From CAVUUN01 sp964421755 (lineage in GTDB: Bacteria; Acidobacteriota; UBA6911; RPQK01): a stretch of 36,586 nucleotides of DNA. Below the pieces are notes generated by a model that ran no database searches, was not told where the DNA came from, and saw nothing but the letters and a program-made list of their open reading frames with translations. The position numbers were made by a program, and so were the translations under genes. The DNA is taken from positions 1 through 36,586 of the forward strand of contig CAYQYP010000266.1 of assembly GCA_964421755.1 (NCBI GenBank), written 5' to 3'. How positions within the stretch are numbered: the stretch's first letter is position 1; each line of letters opens with the position of its first letter. Below are positions 1 through 9,854 of the stretch, piece by piece.

Positions 1-245
1 CGAGACATAACACTACCCCTTGAGCACTACTCCCCTTCGACATGCAAGTCTACGTCGACGCCGGTACCGCGGTCCACCAGGCTGCCTAGCTCAACAATCG
101 AGCCCGGCCCAGCAAGAACCCGCTCACTCCGCTGAAAAGCGAATGGGCGCGGCTCTGACGGCGGTCGCCCGAGCACGTCGTGAGAAATGCGGGTTAATTG
201 CAGCGGGTAGTGCGCAGTGCGAAGCGCGCCAGCCCGCGGCGCTCC
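1..245. other. Left-edge region without a supported gene
   Basis: No convincing gene is complete here. On the minus strand an ATG at 43-41 opens a frame that stays open to the window edge (it begins MSKGSSAQ), and another ATG at 8-6 has an AAGGGG seven bases upstream. Either could be the 5' end of a gene lying mostly outside the window, downstream of the glycoside hydrolase gene. The plus frame starting at base 1 is open to a stop near 138 but its translation is Ser/Thr/Pro/Arg-rich and does not look like protein. Nothing else was recognised. Confidence 0.3.
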
Positions 246-2732
246 TTACAGCAGCTTCACCGCCGCCGGCTTCGCCCCCTTGGGCACCAGCACGATCGTC
301 TCGCCCGCTTTGGTGTCGAAGGTGAGGGTTTCGCCCGACACATTTTCCGCCTGCTGGCCGTCTCGCCACAGCGTGATCTCGGCGGCCCCCCAGGGGTTTT
401 TGATTCGGCACTGGAATCCGGTACGCGCTTGGATCTCCACCAGCGGGATTTTCCCGTCCTGCTGTACCGAGCTCACCATGAAAGCGCCGGACGCCAGCAG
501 GCTGAACGCTGCATCCCAGCTCTTTGGCCAGCCGTTGAAGATTGCGAGTGAACCGTCGGTCGAGGAGACCATCGTCGAGTTGATGCCTGAGCTCAAGCCG
601 CCGATGTGCTCGGCGTCGATCGCACCCGGACCCTCGCGCAGTCGCATGCGGTTTCGAAAAATCTGGGCCCCGCCGATGCCCTTGTTGTCGATGAAGCTGC
701 CGAGAGCGTTGAAACCGAGGAAACGGGACTTCAACTCGGGCTCCGGTCCGATTGGCTCGATGGCACCAGGCCCGCCGTACACAAAGGCGCCAAACGGGCG
801 CGGACCGCGTGGAGCAGCCGCGGCGGCGGGCCGCGCCGGTCCGGTCGGGCTGTCAATTCTCGATCTGTTCGCATCGAAGGTGCCGCGCCTGCCGCTTCCC
901 GGGCCGGGGCTGGCCAGGTTATCCGCGATGTCCTTCCAGAGGGGGCGCAAATCCTCATCGACGCCGAGCGCTTCCGAGACCCTGACCGCCAGTGGCAGGA
1001 TCATACCTATCGCTCCGATTTCATTCCGAGTATCCGAGGAATCCCAGTCGCTCTCGCCGTTGTTGACGTGGTGGATGTGGTATTTCCCGTCCGCCTCCTT
1101 GTTGAGATGCGGGAAGTTGCGGTAGAACTCGGCCGCGCCTTTGATCATCGGATAGGCCCTGTCGCGCAGCCAGCTCATGTCGTTTGTGAATTCATACCGC
1201 CGGTAGAAGAGCTGGGCTGCCCGCGCGCCCGATGCGAGGATGTGGGTGCAGTGGCCAAATATCCCCTGCCCCTTGGTCGGAACCACGAAATGGCCGTCGA
1301 CCCACTTCCCGTCGTTGAGAAAATTCCAGCGGCTCGCGTGTCGGGTCTTGGTGTCAACGTAGGATTGAAACCGGGCCGACCGCTCCTCGAATGGCTTTTT
1401 CACGAGGTAGAGATCCTGGAGCTCGGCGGCTATGTCGTCCGGGAGCCGCTCAGGACCGTTGAACCACGTGATTTCCGGTACCCAGATCCCTTTCGATCCC
1501 CACTGCTGCACAGCGGCCGTTGCGCAGGCGTCGCGCATGTTGAAGTACATCGAGAACATCGGATCCATCAGCTCCAGCCGGTTGGTGGGCATGAGGTTGC
1601 TGTAGTAGGCGTTGGTGTTGGCCCACCAGTATTGAGAGCCCCAGCGGCGCATGTCGCCGTTCGTGTACCAGAGCATGCCGCCGAAGCGGGGCGGATAATC
1701 ACCGCGCGAGCTGGCGCCCATCAGGTACTGAAAATAGGAGTAGTTGCCTTCCACGAGCTCAGCCTGGCCGGAATCGCTCTTCATGGCGACGAAGCTCTTC
1801 GTCCAGAAGTCGTGCCACCAGGCGGCGGTCTCCGATTGCAGCCCGGCGAAGCCTTTGGGGACGGCGGCCTCCAGGTTCTCGAGCGCGAGGGCGGCGGTGT
1901 CTGTTGCGGGATCGAAACTGGCCGCACTCGCGATCAAAATGGTGAACTTTCCGATTCCGGGCGCGGCTGACAGCTGGACCGTCGATTCGTTCAAATAGCG
2001 GGCCTTGGAGGCTCGGCCGATGACGCCGATGGCGACGGCCGACGAGTCGTAGAAATCGTTCTCACGGAACTGCTGGGTCAAGGTGATCCGGCCGTTTCGG
2101 ATATCGAGAATCGAAAGGGCACTGTGTGCGCCAGTCAGGAAATCGACCGAGTGGTTGGCCGCCAGTTCGTAGTTGCGGCCCGTGATGTGATGGACGGCGT
2201 AGCGGAGCATCCGAAGGTCGACGTTGACCGGTTCGGGTGCCGGGCGCTGGTCGTCGATCTCGACGGCCATGACATCGCGCATTGGCCAGCCCAGCACGCG
2301 AGCCGTGAGCCCCTGACCTCTGGCGGTCATGAGCCCGTCGTAAATCGAGAGGTGCTGATTGAACGCCCCGGCGGTGAAAATGTCCTCGCCTGCATTAACC
2401 ACGTTGATGTCGACGTAAGCGCAGCCGCTTGCGTAGTCGGAGTCGACAACCGGAAAGCTTGCTGTGCGGCCATCCACGGCGAAAACGTCCACGCGATTAA
2501 TCTGGAATTTCAGGGAGGAGGGAGTCGTCCAGACGAGGCTGCCCATCCGGCCGGTCCCTACCGGCATGCCCTCTTCGCTGCGCCGCGCCGGCTCGCTGTA
2601 ATCCAGATCGCCCCGTGAGACCAGTTTTCTGTAGTCGATTTGAACGAGATGCTGCGCTCCGAGCCAACCCGGAACGCAGGCGACGAACATCAACAGGGCT
2701 GCAGCCACACGAAGAATGAAGGATCTGTTCAT
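246..2732 (-). CDS. Exported GH95/DUF5703-like glycoside hydrolase
   Basis: An 828-residue protein with an N-terminal signal peptide (hydrophobic core about residues 5-25, ending GWLGA-Q), so it should act in the periplasm or outside the cell. The segment EEGMPVGTGRMGSLVW at about residue 50 is the signature that opens GH95 (alpha-L-fucosidase-like) and DUF5703 proteins, in which an N-terminal beta-sandwich precedes an (alpha/alpha)6 barrel. Middle segments such as WWANTNAYYSNLMPTNR (about 370) and HHVNNGESDWDSSDTRNE (about 565) fit the barrel. Substrate cannot be read from sequence; fucose- or galactose-containing glycan is the family expectation. An Ala/Pro/Arg/Gly-rich stretch near residues 622-650 looks like an inserted linker. 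It lies 60 bases downstream of the TonB-dependent receptor on the same strand, which suggests co-transcription and a shared glycan substrate. Confidence 0.82.
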   Translation of the reverse strand: MNRSFILRVAAALLMFVACVPGWLGAQHLVQIDYRKLVSRGDLDYSEPARRSEEGMPVGTGRMGSLVWTTPSSLKFQINRVDVFAVDGRTASFPVVDSDYASGCAYVDINVVNAGEDIFTAGAFNQHLSIYDGLMTARGQGLTARVLGWPMRDVMAVEIDDQRPAPEPVNVDLRMLRYAVHHITGRNYELAANHSVDFLTGAHSALSILDIRNGRITLTQQFRENDFYDSSAVAIGVIGRASKARYLNESTVQLSAAPGIGKFTILIASAASFDPATDTAALALENLEAAVPKGFAGLQSETAAWWHDFWTKSFVAMKSDSGQAELVEGNYSYFQYLMGASSRGDYPPRFGGMLWYTNGDMRRWGSQYWWANTNAYYSNLMPTNRLELMDPMFSMYFNMRDACATAAVQQWGSKGIWVPEITWFNGPERLPDDIAAELQDLYLVKKPFEERSARFQSYVDTKTRHASRWNFLNDGKWVDGHFVVPTKGQGIFGHCTHILASGARAAQLFYRRYEFTNDMSWLRDRAYPMIKGAAEFYRNFPHLNKEADGKYHIHHVNNGESDWDSSDTRNEIGAIGMILPLAVRVSEALGVDEDLRPLWKDIADNLASPGPGSGRRGTFDANRSRIDSPTGPARPAAAAAPRGPRPFGAFVYGGPGAIEPIGPEPELKSRFLGFNALGSFIDNKGIGGAQIFRNRMRLREGPGAIDAEHIGGLSSGINSTMVSSTDGSLAIFNGWPKSWDAAFSLLASGAFMVSSVQQDGKIPLVEIQARTGFQCRIKNPWGAAEITLWRDGQQAENVSGETLTFDTKAGETIVLVPKGAKPAAVKLL

Positions 2733-2792
2733 AACACCTGCGTCTTTGTCAGTTCGGGCGGAAATCCGAATATGCTTGGCGGCCCTCGTTTC

Positions 2793-5700
2793 CTAGAAAC
2801 GCAATCGTACGACCAGCTCAATTTGCCTTGGGTCGTAAGTGTTCTGCGTGAAGGCGCCCCAGGTGTTGGCTGTGTCCATGAGCTGGCCGACCGTCAGCTT
2901 CTGGTCCGGGTTGGCCGTAACTGTTGCGGGCAGTGCAGTCGCCCCGAAGCTGGTGTTTATTCCCGGTTTGAACTGGGCGTTGTTCAGGAGGTTAGTCGCC
3001 TGGGCCGAAATGCTGATCGAGTAGTCTTCGCCCACCGCAAATGATTTCTCCAACGACAGGTTCGTATTCCAGGTTGAATTGCTGCGCATGTCGCCGAAAG
3101 TTGCGGCGGCGTCGCCGTACCAGAAGAGGTCCGCAATTGGCTTGCCGTCCGCTCCCGGCACCGTGCGACCGGAAAAAGCATCGATGTTGTATTTGAGGAA
3201 GCAGCCGTTGCACGGTGTGATCACGCGACCGCTGGGTAGAGTGACCTTTGTATTTCCGTCATACCATCGCTGCAGTTCCTTCGGCACCTCGAGGGGAACG
3301 CCCGGGACCCGGTCCGGGAGACCATTGATCGAGTTGGTACCACCATTCGAGAGCGGACGTACGAATCCGCTTTGCCCGGTTATCGAGCCGGCCAGGCGCC
3401 AGCCGCCGAGCACGGCCTTCAGGACTGGCTGTTGGACGTTGAAGCGGCCGCTCTCCCCGAAGGGCAGAGCATAGACCCAGTTAACAACAATACGGTGCGG
3501 GATATCGTTGGTCGTGATCTTGCGGTTGAGATGCCACATATCGGGCCGCCGGTTGGACAGGTAGGCGGTTTCGCCTCCATCCGCGTAACCCTGGTTAGTC
3601 TGCGCGTTATAACGGGTGATCCCGATCTGCTTGGACCATGTGTAGTGCACATTCAACTGGAGACCGCCCGCGAACTGACGGGTTGCAGCGAGCTGCATCG
3701 CATGGTAGTCCGACGTTCCCATGGTGAGGTGAATGTTGTCGCCCTGGAGCGGATAGGAATAGTAGGTTTCGATCCGGCTGATCGTCCGGTTCCTGATATT
3801 GCCGTTTCCGTAGGGCGTCAATGGACCGGTTGCGGGCTGCCACGGGTTTTGGATCTGTTGTGTTGAAGGGTTGGTCTTCCCGTTGCTGGCGATGTAGGCG
3901 TCGCGCCATGATGCCAGTAGCGCCGGGTCCACCAGTTGCGGGCTGTTGATCGGCACGTAGGCCACTTGGAGTCGCCGACCGCCCGAACCGACGTAGCCGG
4001 CGGAAACGACCCAGTCGGGGCCGAGTTTCTGCTCCAGGAAGAAATTCCACTGGTGGATATAGCCGTTCTTATAGTCGATCGGGAAACGACGGGCTCCGCC
4101 GTAGATCCTCGGGTCCTCCGGATTCGGGCCAACCTCGGCCACAATTGAATTGACGGCCATGCTGTTGAAAGGGCCCACCACCACGCCGGCGGGAGATGAC
4201 CCGTAGGCGGCGAAATTGACCGATTTTGTGAACGAAGCGGCGCCGTAAAACCCGGGGCCATCGTTGAATCCGGTGTTTGACGGGACAAATGTGACCCCGT
4301 AACCACCGCGCACGACCAGCGACTCGGTGATCCGGTAAGCCGCGCCGAGGCGCGGGCCAAAGTCGCTCCATTCGGTCTTCCACATGTTCCGCCGGGAAGT
4401 GGTATTGCCGGGAAAGACAATCGCACCGGGGGTGCCGAACAGAGGCTCCGTGCCATCCAGGTCGATCGCGCTCATCCGGTTGAAACGCTCGGTCGGACCC
4501 GGCTGAACGTCCCACCTCAAGCCCATGTTGATCGTTAAGCGGTCGTTGTAGCGCCAGTCGTTTTGAGTGTAAAGCGCGTAGTACTTCTGAGCCAGCGCCA
4601 GTCGTAAAGCATAGCCCGGGGCGATTCTCATATTTCCGGCACCCAGCAGGATAGACGCCATCCCCAGGCCGTTGTAGGAAGCATCAGGCGTCGTCAGGCC
4701 GGTGGTGCTGCCGTCCGCGTTGATGTTGGAACGAGTGAAGGTTGTGGCGGTCTGGATCTGCATGGAGTCGTCCGGGTCGATGTAATTGGATAGCAGCACC
4801 CGGTAAGTTCCGCCCACCTTGTGAGTCCACCGCCCGCGCAGCCAGGTCATGCTGGCATTCAGGTCCGTATTGGTCTGACGCTCCCGCTTGTGCAGGCTGG
4901 TTCCGTTGTTCAGCGAACTGACATTGTCGCCGGGAGAGAAGGCCGGCGGAGCTCCGGGCAACACATTGACCGCCTGAATTTCCTTGGGAATACCAAACTG
5001 ATCGTAGCTGTAGTCCTCAAAGACGTCCGCCTCGTTATCGCTCTTGATCCGGTTGACACCCAGACGGGCGTCCACAATCAGGGAGGGTGAGAGCGTCCAG
5101 GTGTCTCCGACCGTGTAGTAATAGTTATCGTCCGGCTGCTGATTGCCGACGAACTCGATGCGGCTGTAGTACGGGTTATCCTCACCCCAGGAACGCGGAG
5201 TGAGGATGTTCCCCTTCTGGAATCCGTAGCTGCCGTACAGGTTATGCGACGCGCCCAGCCTGTAATCCAGCCGCGAGTTGATGTTGTTCTTTGAGACCTC
5301 CTGATTGCCGCGCAGGAAGAAGTTATTGCGGTTGTAGACGTCGTCCGCCGGTCGATTGGGCAACGGATATGCGTTCAACAGCGCCAGGCCGTACGGGTTC
5401 AGGCGAGATGCTGGAAGCGGGCTGGTCCTGACCACCCCCTGCGCATCGGTGAAAGTCGGGAATTGCGTCCGCTGATACTGTGACGTGGTCCCGACCTTCG
5501 TTGCGTTGAATGGGTCAAAGATCTTAATTGGAACGGCCTTACCGCTGACGCTCGCGTAGGTATTGCTGAAATCGCCTTTCCGTTCGTCTGCGGTCGGCAC
5601 AGTCAGGAGGTAATCGTAACCCCGGTGAAAGCGCAGCCCTTCGTAACTGACGAAGAAGAAGGCCTTGTCCCGTATGATCCGTCCGCCGAAGGTCCCACCG

Positions 5701-6608
5701 AAGGTGTTCGATTTGAAGGGCCCTCGCGGTATCTCTTTGGCATTGTTAAAAAAGGAATTTGCGTTGAACGCTTCGTTTCGCACCCGGTAGAAGGCGGAGC
5801 CATGAAAATCATTGCTTCCGCCCTTGGTGGTAAAGATCACGACGCCCATCGCTCGTCCGTATTCCGCGGAGTAGTTGTTGGTGATGGTGCGGACTTCCTG
5901 CAACGCGTCCTGGTTGGGCATTACGGCGGTCTCGTTCCAAGCCGATCCCTGGATGCTGACACCATCGAGGATCACGTCATTGGAGAAAGCGACCCCACCG
6001 TTTATGCCGACGGCAGATGCCTGGCGGCGCCCATCGATACCGATCCCGAACGAGGTGGTATTCATGGTGTTTCCGAACAAACCACGCGGCACGACGCCTG
6101 CCTGGAGTGCGGCATACGAGAAGGCGTTGTGGGTGATGTTCGGAAGAGCCTCCACGGATCGCTCGTTTACGGCGCTCTGGACGGTGGCACTGCTGGTCTG
6201 AAGAGCGGCCGCCTCGGCGCTCACGCTGATCATGTCCGAGGTTTCACCGATCTTCATGGCCAATTTCACCTGCACGGTTTGAGCGATCGAGACCGTGACG
6301 TTGGTTTGGCTGTAGCTCGCGAAACCGACCGCATCCGCATTCACGGTGTAGAGTCCTGGCGCGAGGTAGGGAACGGTGAAGTTGCCGGTATCGTCGGTCA
6401 CCGTCTGCATAGCCACGTTGGTTTCCTGGTTGACGACCGCGACGGAGGCGCCGGGTATGGCTGCGCCACTTGGATCAACCACGGTCCCCGTGATAACGCC
6501 AGACTTAATCTGGCCGAAAGCGGTGCCGGCAAGGAAGATAAGGAACAGAACGAGGGCGGCCGGAAGGGCGGATTTGATGGTCAGAACCGAACGGGTTGGC
6601 GAATTCAT
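2793..6608 (-). CDS. TonB-dependent receptor, Oar-like, with carboxypeptidase-regulatory-like N-terminus
   Basis: A 1271-residue outer-membrane protein. A signal peptide (residues 1-32, cleavage near AFG-Q) is followed by a CarboxypepD_reg-like beta-sandwich (about 36-120, containing ITGTVVDPSGAAIPGA), a plug domain (about 130-250, with DGVSIQGSAWNE and a following EYGRAMG segment) and a large 22-strand-type barrel to the C-terminus, which ends in VVRLRF with the terminal Phe typical of barrel assembly. Such proteins are very numerous in Acidobacteriota and are thought to import large substrates such as glycan fragments, energised by TonB. The start is supported by GGAGA about 7 bases upstream on the minus strand. 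The adjoining GH95-like gene and a LacI-like operator candidate upstream (6740-6763) fit a carbohydrate-utilisation role. No SusD-like partner is present. Confidence 0.93.
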   Translation of the reverse strand: MNSPTRSVLTIKSALPAALVLFLIFLAGTAFGQIKSGVITGTVVDPSGAAIPGASVAVVNQETNVAMQTVTDDTGNFTVPYLAPGLYTVNADAVGFASYSQTNVTVSIAQTVQVKLAMKIGETSDMISVSAEAAALQTSSATVQSAVNERSVEALPNITHNAFSYAALQAGVVPRGLFGNTMNTTSFGIGIDGRRQASAVGINGGVAFSNDVILDGVSIQGSAWNETAVMPNQDALQEVRTITNNYSAEYGRAMGVVIFTTKGGSNDFHGSAFYRVRNEAFNANSFFNNAKEIPRGPFKSNTFGGTFGGRIIRDKAFFFVSYEGLRFHRGYDYLLTVPTADERKGDFSNTYASVSGKAVPIKIFDPFNATKVGTTSQYQRTQFPTFTDAQGVVRTSPLPASRLNPYGLALLNAYPLPNRPADDVYNRNNFFLRGNQEVSKNNINSRLDYRLGASHNLYGSYGFQKGNILTPRSWGEDNPYYSRIEFVGNQQPDDNYYYTVGDTWTLSPSLIVDARLGVNRIKSDNEADVFEDYSYDQFGIPKEIQAVNVLPGAPPAFSPGDNVSSLNNGTSLHKRERQTNTDLNASMTWLRGRWTHKVGGTYRVLLSNYIDPDDSMQIQTATTFTRSNINADGSTTGLTTPDASYNGLGMASILLGAGNMRIAPGYALRLALAQKYYALYTQNDWRYNDRLTINMGLRWDVQPGPTERFNRMSAIDLDGTEPLFGTPGAIVFPGNTTSRRNMWKTEWSDFGPRLGAAYRITESLVVRGGYGVTFVPSNTGFNDGPGFYGAASFTKSVNFAAYGSSPAGVVVGPFNSMAVNSIVAEVGPNPEDPRIYGGARRFPIDYKNGYIHQWNFFLEQKLGPDWVVSAGYVGSGGRRLQVAYVPINSPQLVDPALLASWRDAYIASNGKTNPSTQQIQNPWQPATGPLTPYGNGNIRNRTISRIETYYSYPLQGDNIHLTMGTSDYHAMQLAATRQFAGGLQLNVHYTWSKQIGITRYNAQTNQGYADGGETAYLSNRRPDMWHLNRKITTNDIPHRIVVNWVYALPFGESGRFNVQQPVLKAVLGGWRLAGSITGQSGFVRPLSNGGTNSINGLPDRVPGVPLEVPKELQRWYDGNTKVTLPSGRVITPCNGCFLKYNIDAFSGRTVPGADGKPIADLFWYGDAAATFGDMRSNSTWNTNLSLEKSFAVGEDYSISISAQATNLLNNAQFKPGINTSFGATALPATVTANPDQKLTVGQLMDTANTWGAFTQNTYDPRQIELVVRLRF

Positions 6609-6739
6609 CGATTTTCTCCGGGCGTCGCCGGAAATTCAAGCGACGCAAAAAGAAACCGTTTGACTTATACACTCACCTCAACTGAAAAGCGTTGTGCGTC
6701 CCAAGCGTGAACCTTAGTTAGCGGTCAAGGACTTGTTCC

Positions 6740-6763
6740 GTTAGCGTTATCGTTATCGTTAAC
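6740..6763. promoter_or_regulatory. Candidate LacI-family operator made of GTTAnC hexamers
   Basis: Four consecutive hexamers read GTTAGC, GTTATC, GTTATC, GTTAAC. The last two form GTTATCGTTAAC (6752-6763), an imperfect palindrome around a central CG, the usual shape of LacI/GalR-family operators. The other hexamer junctions give overlapping half-matching versions. It sits about 130 bases upstream of the TonB-dependent receptor start and about 215 bases upstream of the divergent kinase start, so it could serve either gene. No LacI-family gene lies in the window. I found no convincing -35/-10 pair nearby. Confidence 0.5.
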
Positions 6764-6977
6764 GGGCGATATGATGCGCGAGGGCCCAGGCGAATGTCAA
6801 GCGGTTTCCACCAGCGATTAGTGTCACTCCGGCTCGGGACATGAGGGAGCGAAAACCAAGCCTTCTTTTCGGTTTCCATGGCCTTGGGCTCCGTGGTTCT
6901 CATGTGATCGTTGTTGCAGCTCATTGGAAGTCGAGACCAAGAGCAGTTACTCTTCTAGTGCAGGAAATAAAGCACCG

Positions 6978-9854
6978 ATGGCATACGCAAGCGGGAACAG
7001 GAAAGTGGAACGCGCGGCTCAGGATGGTGAGCAGCGCTACCGTGCTTTGTTCAATACAATGACCGAAGGCTTCGCCGTGCACGAACTAATCACGGACGAA
7101 AACGGTCGCCCTTGCGACTACAGGTTCATCGACTTAAACCCGGCCTTCGAACGACTCACAGGACTCAAGCGCGCTGACGTGATCGGCTTTCGAGTCACGG
7201 AAGTTTTGCCCGGCGTTGAGAGGGACTGGATCGAGATCTACGGCAAGGTTGTCCAAACTGGCGAGTCTGTTCATTTCGAGCGCCGTGCCAGTTCTCTCGG
7301 ACGGTGGTATGAGGTTTTTGCATACCGGTGCGCGCCACGCCAGTTCGCGGTCATGTTCACAGACGTAACCGCCCGAGTCGACGCTGCCCAACGAGCCGAA
7401 AAAGCAATGGCCGAAGTGCAAAGGGAGAAACAACGCCTTGAAGCAATCATGCAGGCGTTGCCGGTGGGCCTGGCTATTGTCGACCGCGAGGGCGGTACGT
7501 TGAGAGTCAACCACGCCTTCGACCAGGTGTGGGGCGGTCCCCGACCGGTCGCAAAGAAGGTCGACGACTACCAGCATTACCGAGCCTGGTGGTTCCCCAG
7601 CGGCGAGCCGGTGAAACCCGCTGAATGGGCGTCGGCGAGGGCTGTAAGGGACGGCGAGACCGTCGTCGGCCAGTTCATGCAGATCGAACGTTTTGATGGG
7701 AGCCGGGTTTTTGTCCTCAACAGCGCCGCTCCGATTCTTGACGAGAGCGGCGAAGTAACCGGAAGCGCCGTCGTCATCATGGACGTCACCGACCGCATCA
7801 ACGCGGAAGCCGAGCTCGAGGAAGCAAAACGCCTCCTTGACGCGCTCATGGAGAACGTCCCGGAAGGGATCACGATCGCCGACGCGCCCGAGGGCAGGAT
7901 TCGGATGGTCAGCAGATACGGCCAGGAGACTCTCGGTGGCAGCCACGATCAGATGACGATCGAGGACGTCGCGAACCGTTGGAAGGTTTACAGAAAAGAC
8001 GGGGTAACGCCGTTGCCGGCTGATGAGCTGCCACTCGCAAAGGCGCTCAAGAATGGCGAAACGATCAAAGACGAAGAAGTTGTTCAGGTAAATTCCGAGG
8101 GAAAGCGGCTCACTCTCTCATGCAACGCCGCGCCCATCACCGACAAGAGCGGCCAGATCGCGGGCGGAGTTGTTGTCTGGCGGGATATTACCGATCGAAA
8201 ACGCGCCGAAGAAGCAGTCCGTAACAGCGAACGGTTGTACCGAGCCATTGGAGAGTCGATCGAATACGGGGTGTGGGTCTGCGAGCCCGACGGCAGAAAT
8301 ATTTACGCCAGCGAATCGTTTCTCAGACTGGTTGGTCAAACCCAGGAACAGTATTCTAGCTTCGGCTGGGCTGACGTCCTTCATCCGGACGATTCCCAGC
8401 GCACCATCGCTGCCTGGAAGGAATGCGTCCGGACCGGTGGCAACTGGGACATCGAGCATCGATACCGGGGAGTCGGTGGCGAGTACCACTGGATCCTTGC
8501 CCGGGGGGTCCCCGTGCGGGACGAGTCAGGCGAGGTCATCTACTGGGCGGGAATAAACCTGGACATCAGTCGCCTTAAGAAGGCCCAGCAGCAGCTCAGG
8601 GAGCTGAACGAAACACTAGAGCAGCGAGTGGCCGAGCGTACCGCCCTGGCCGACGAGCGCACCAGTCAGTTGCGGCGAGCCGGTGCGGAATTGACGAGAG
8701 TCGCCCAAAACGAGCGCCAACGGTTGGCACAGGTCCTTCACGACGACCTGCAGCAGACGCTGGTCGGGGCGAAGTTCAATCTCGGCGTGATCGAAGGTCG
8801 CCTCGAGGAAGGGGAAATAAGAAAGGCCATCGGTAAGGTGACCGAACTGCTCGATCAGTCGCTGGCAACGTCGCGCTCGCTAACCGCCGAGTTGAGTCCT
8901 CCTGTTCTGGAGATTGGAGACCTTGCCCAGATCCTCGATTGGCTAGCCGCTTGGGCGCAACGGCAGTATGGACTCCAGGTAGCTATCCAGTTCGAGAATG
9001 AGATCAACATCGAGACGAAAGAGATCCGTTATCGGTTGTTCCGTGCGGTCCGCGAACTGCTCCTCAATGTCGTAAAACACGCAAAGACCGACACGGCCAC
9101 GGTGAGAGTCGGACGGACATCGACCGGGGAGATTCAGGTGACCGTCAGCGACGAAGGCGTCGGCTTCGATATGGGCGCGGATGGAATGTCTGGCAGTACA
9201 AGACATTCTTCCGGGAGCGGTTTCGGCTTGTTCACGATCGGTGAACGACTCGAGTTCCTGGGCGGGAGCATGAAATTGACGAGTGCTGCCGGCCGAGGAA
9301 CCACTGTGACCCTTCTGTTTCCGCACCACCTCGTCGGGGTCGTGGACGAACAGGTCGCTCCACAAGACGTTGAACCGGTCGTCAGCAAACCGCCCAAGGA
9401 ACCGACCTCGAGGGAACTGGCCTCCGGGGAGAAAGTCATTCGGGTCCTTCTGGCGGACGACCATGCCGTTCTCCGCGACGGTTTGGAGCGGCTGTTGCGA
9501 GCTCAGGAACGAATCGAGGTGGTCGGCCAGGCGGGCGACGGCCAGGAAGCAGTCGACCTGGCTATCGGGCTCCGACCCGACGTGATTCTCATGGACGTTT
9601 CGATGCCTCGCCTCAATGGCGTCGAGGCGACCCGCCAGATCCTGCAGAGTCTCCCCGAGACACGAGTCATTGGGCTTTCCATGCATGTGCGGGAAGATGT
9701 GGCTTCGCAAATGACGGCGGCAGGAGCAGCCGGATACCTGACCAAGACCGTGCCCTACGAAGTGTTGATCGCCGCGATCAGAGGGTCGAAAAAACCACGG
9801 GGAGCCAAGGAGAACGGACCTGGGAGTGCGGGTGAGGAGGAATCAGATGATTGA
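6978..9854 (+). CDS. Multi-PAS hybrid histidine kinase (HisKA_3) with C-terminal NarL-like receiver
   Basis: About 958 residues. Four PAS domains (about 19-132, 152-272, 282-407, 417-540) lead through a coiled coil to a HisKA_3 dimerisation domain with phospho-acceptor His588 in VLHDDLQQ. An HATPase domain follows (about 680-790; N-box ELLLNVVKHAK, G-box GVGFDMG and GFGLFTIGERL). A receiver of the NarL/FixJ type lies at about 835-950, with Asp873 in LMDVSMPR. The NarL output helix-turn-helix is absent, so the receiver must act on something else or serve as a phosphate sink or relay. No transmembrane segment is evident, suggesting a cytosolic sensor. I chose ATG 6978, preceded by AGGAA 11 bases upstream; a TTG at 6924 would add 18 residues without a clear ribosome-binding site. 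The stop codon overlaps the start of the esterase gene. Confidence 0.88.
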   Translation: MAYASGNRKVERAAQDGEQRYRALFNTMTEGFAVHELITDENGRPCDYRFIDLNPAFERLTGLKRADVIGFRVTEVLPGVERDWIEIYGKVVQTGESVHFERRASSLGRWYEVFAYRCAPRQFAVMFTDVTARVDAAQRAEKAMAEVQREKQRLEAIMQALPVGLAIVDREGGTLRVNHAFDQVWGGPRPVAKKVDDYQHYRAWWFPSGEPVKPAEWASARAVRDGETVVGQFMQIERFDGSRVFVLNSAAPILDESGEVTGSAVVIMDVTDRINAEAELEEAKRLLDALMENVPEGITIADAPEGRIRMVSRYGQETLGGSHDQMTIEDVANRWKVYRKDGVTPLPADELPLAKALKNGETIKDEEVVQVNSEGKRLTLSCNAAPITDKSGQIAGGVVVWRDITDRKRAEEAVRNSERLYRAIGESIEYGVWVCEPDGRNIYASESFLRLVGQTQEQYSSFGWADVLHPDDSQRTIAAWKECVRTGGNWDIEHRYRGVGGEYHWILARGVPVRDESGEVIYWAGINLDISRLKKAQQQLRELNETLEQRVAERTALADERTSQLRRAGAELTRVAQNERQRLAQVLHDDLQQTLVGAKFNLGVIEGRLEEGEIRKAIGKVTELLDQSLATSRSLTAELSPPVLEIGDLAQILDWLAAWAQRQYGLQVAIQFENEINIETKEIRYRLFRAVRELLLNVVKHAKTDTATVRVGRTSTGEIQVTVSDEGVGFDMGADGMSGSTRHSSGSGFGLFTIGERLEFLGGSMKLTSAAGRGTTVTLLFPHHLVGVVDEQVAPQDVEPVVSKPPKEPTSRELASGEKVIRVLLADDHAVLRDGLERLLRAQERIEVVGQAGDGQEAVDLAIGLRPDVILMDVSMPRLNGVEATRQILQSLPETRVIGLSMHVREDVASQMTAAGAAGYLTKTVPYEVLIAAIRGSKKPRGAKENGPGSAGEEESDD

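Noticed and set aside
606..1970. Long plus-strand open frame (454 codons) across the glycoside hydrolase gene
   Set aside because: It is antisense to a clearly recognisable GH95-like protein, its translation has no family motifs, and it reflects high-GC codon bias on the opposite strand.
5625..6710. Plus-strand open frame of 361 codons opposite the TonB receptor N-terminus
   Set aside because: The opposite strand encodes a recognisable carboxypeptidase-regulatory domain and plug; the antisense translation has no motifs.
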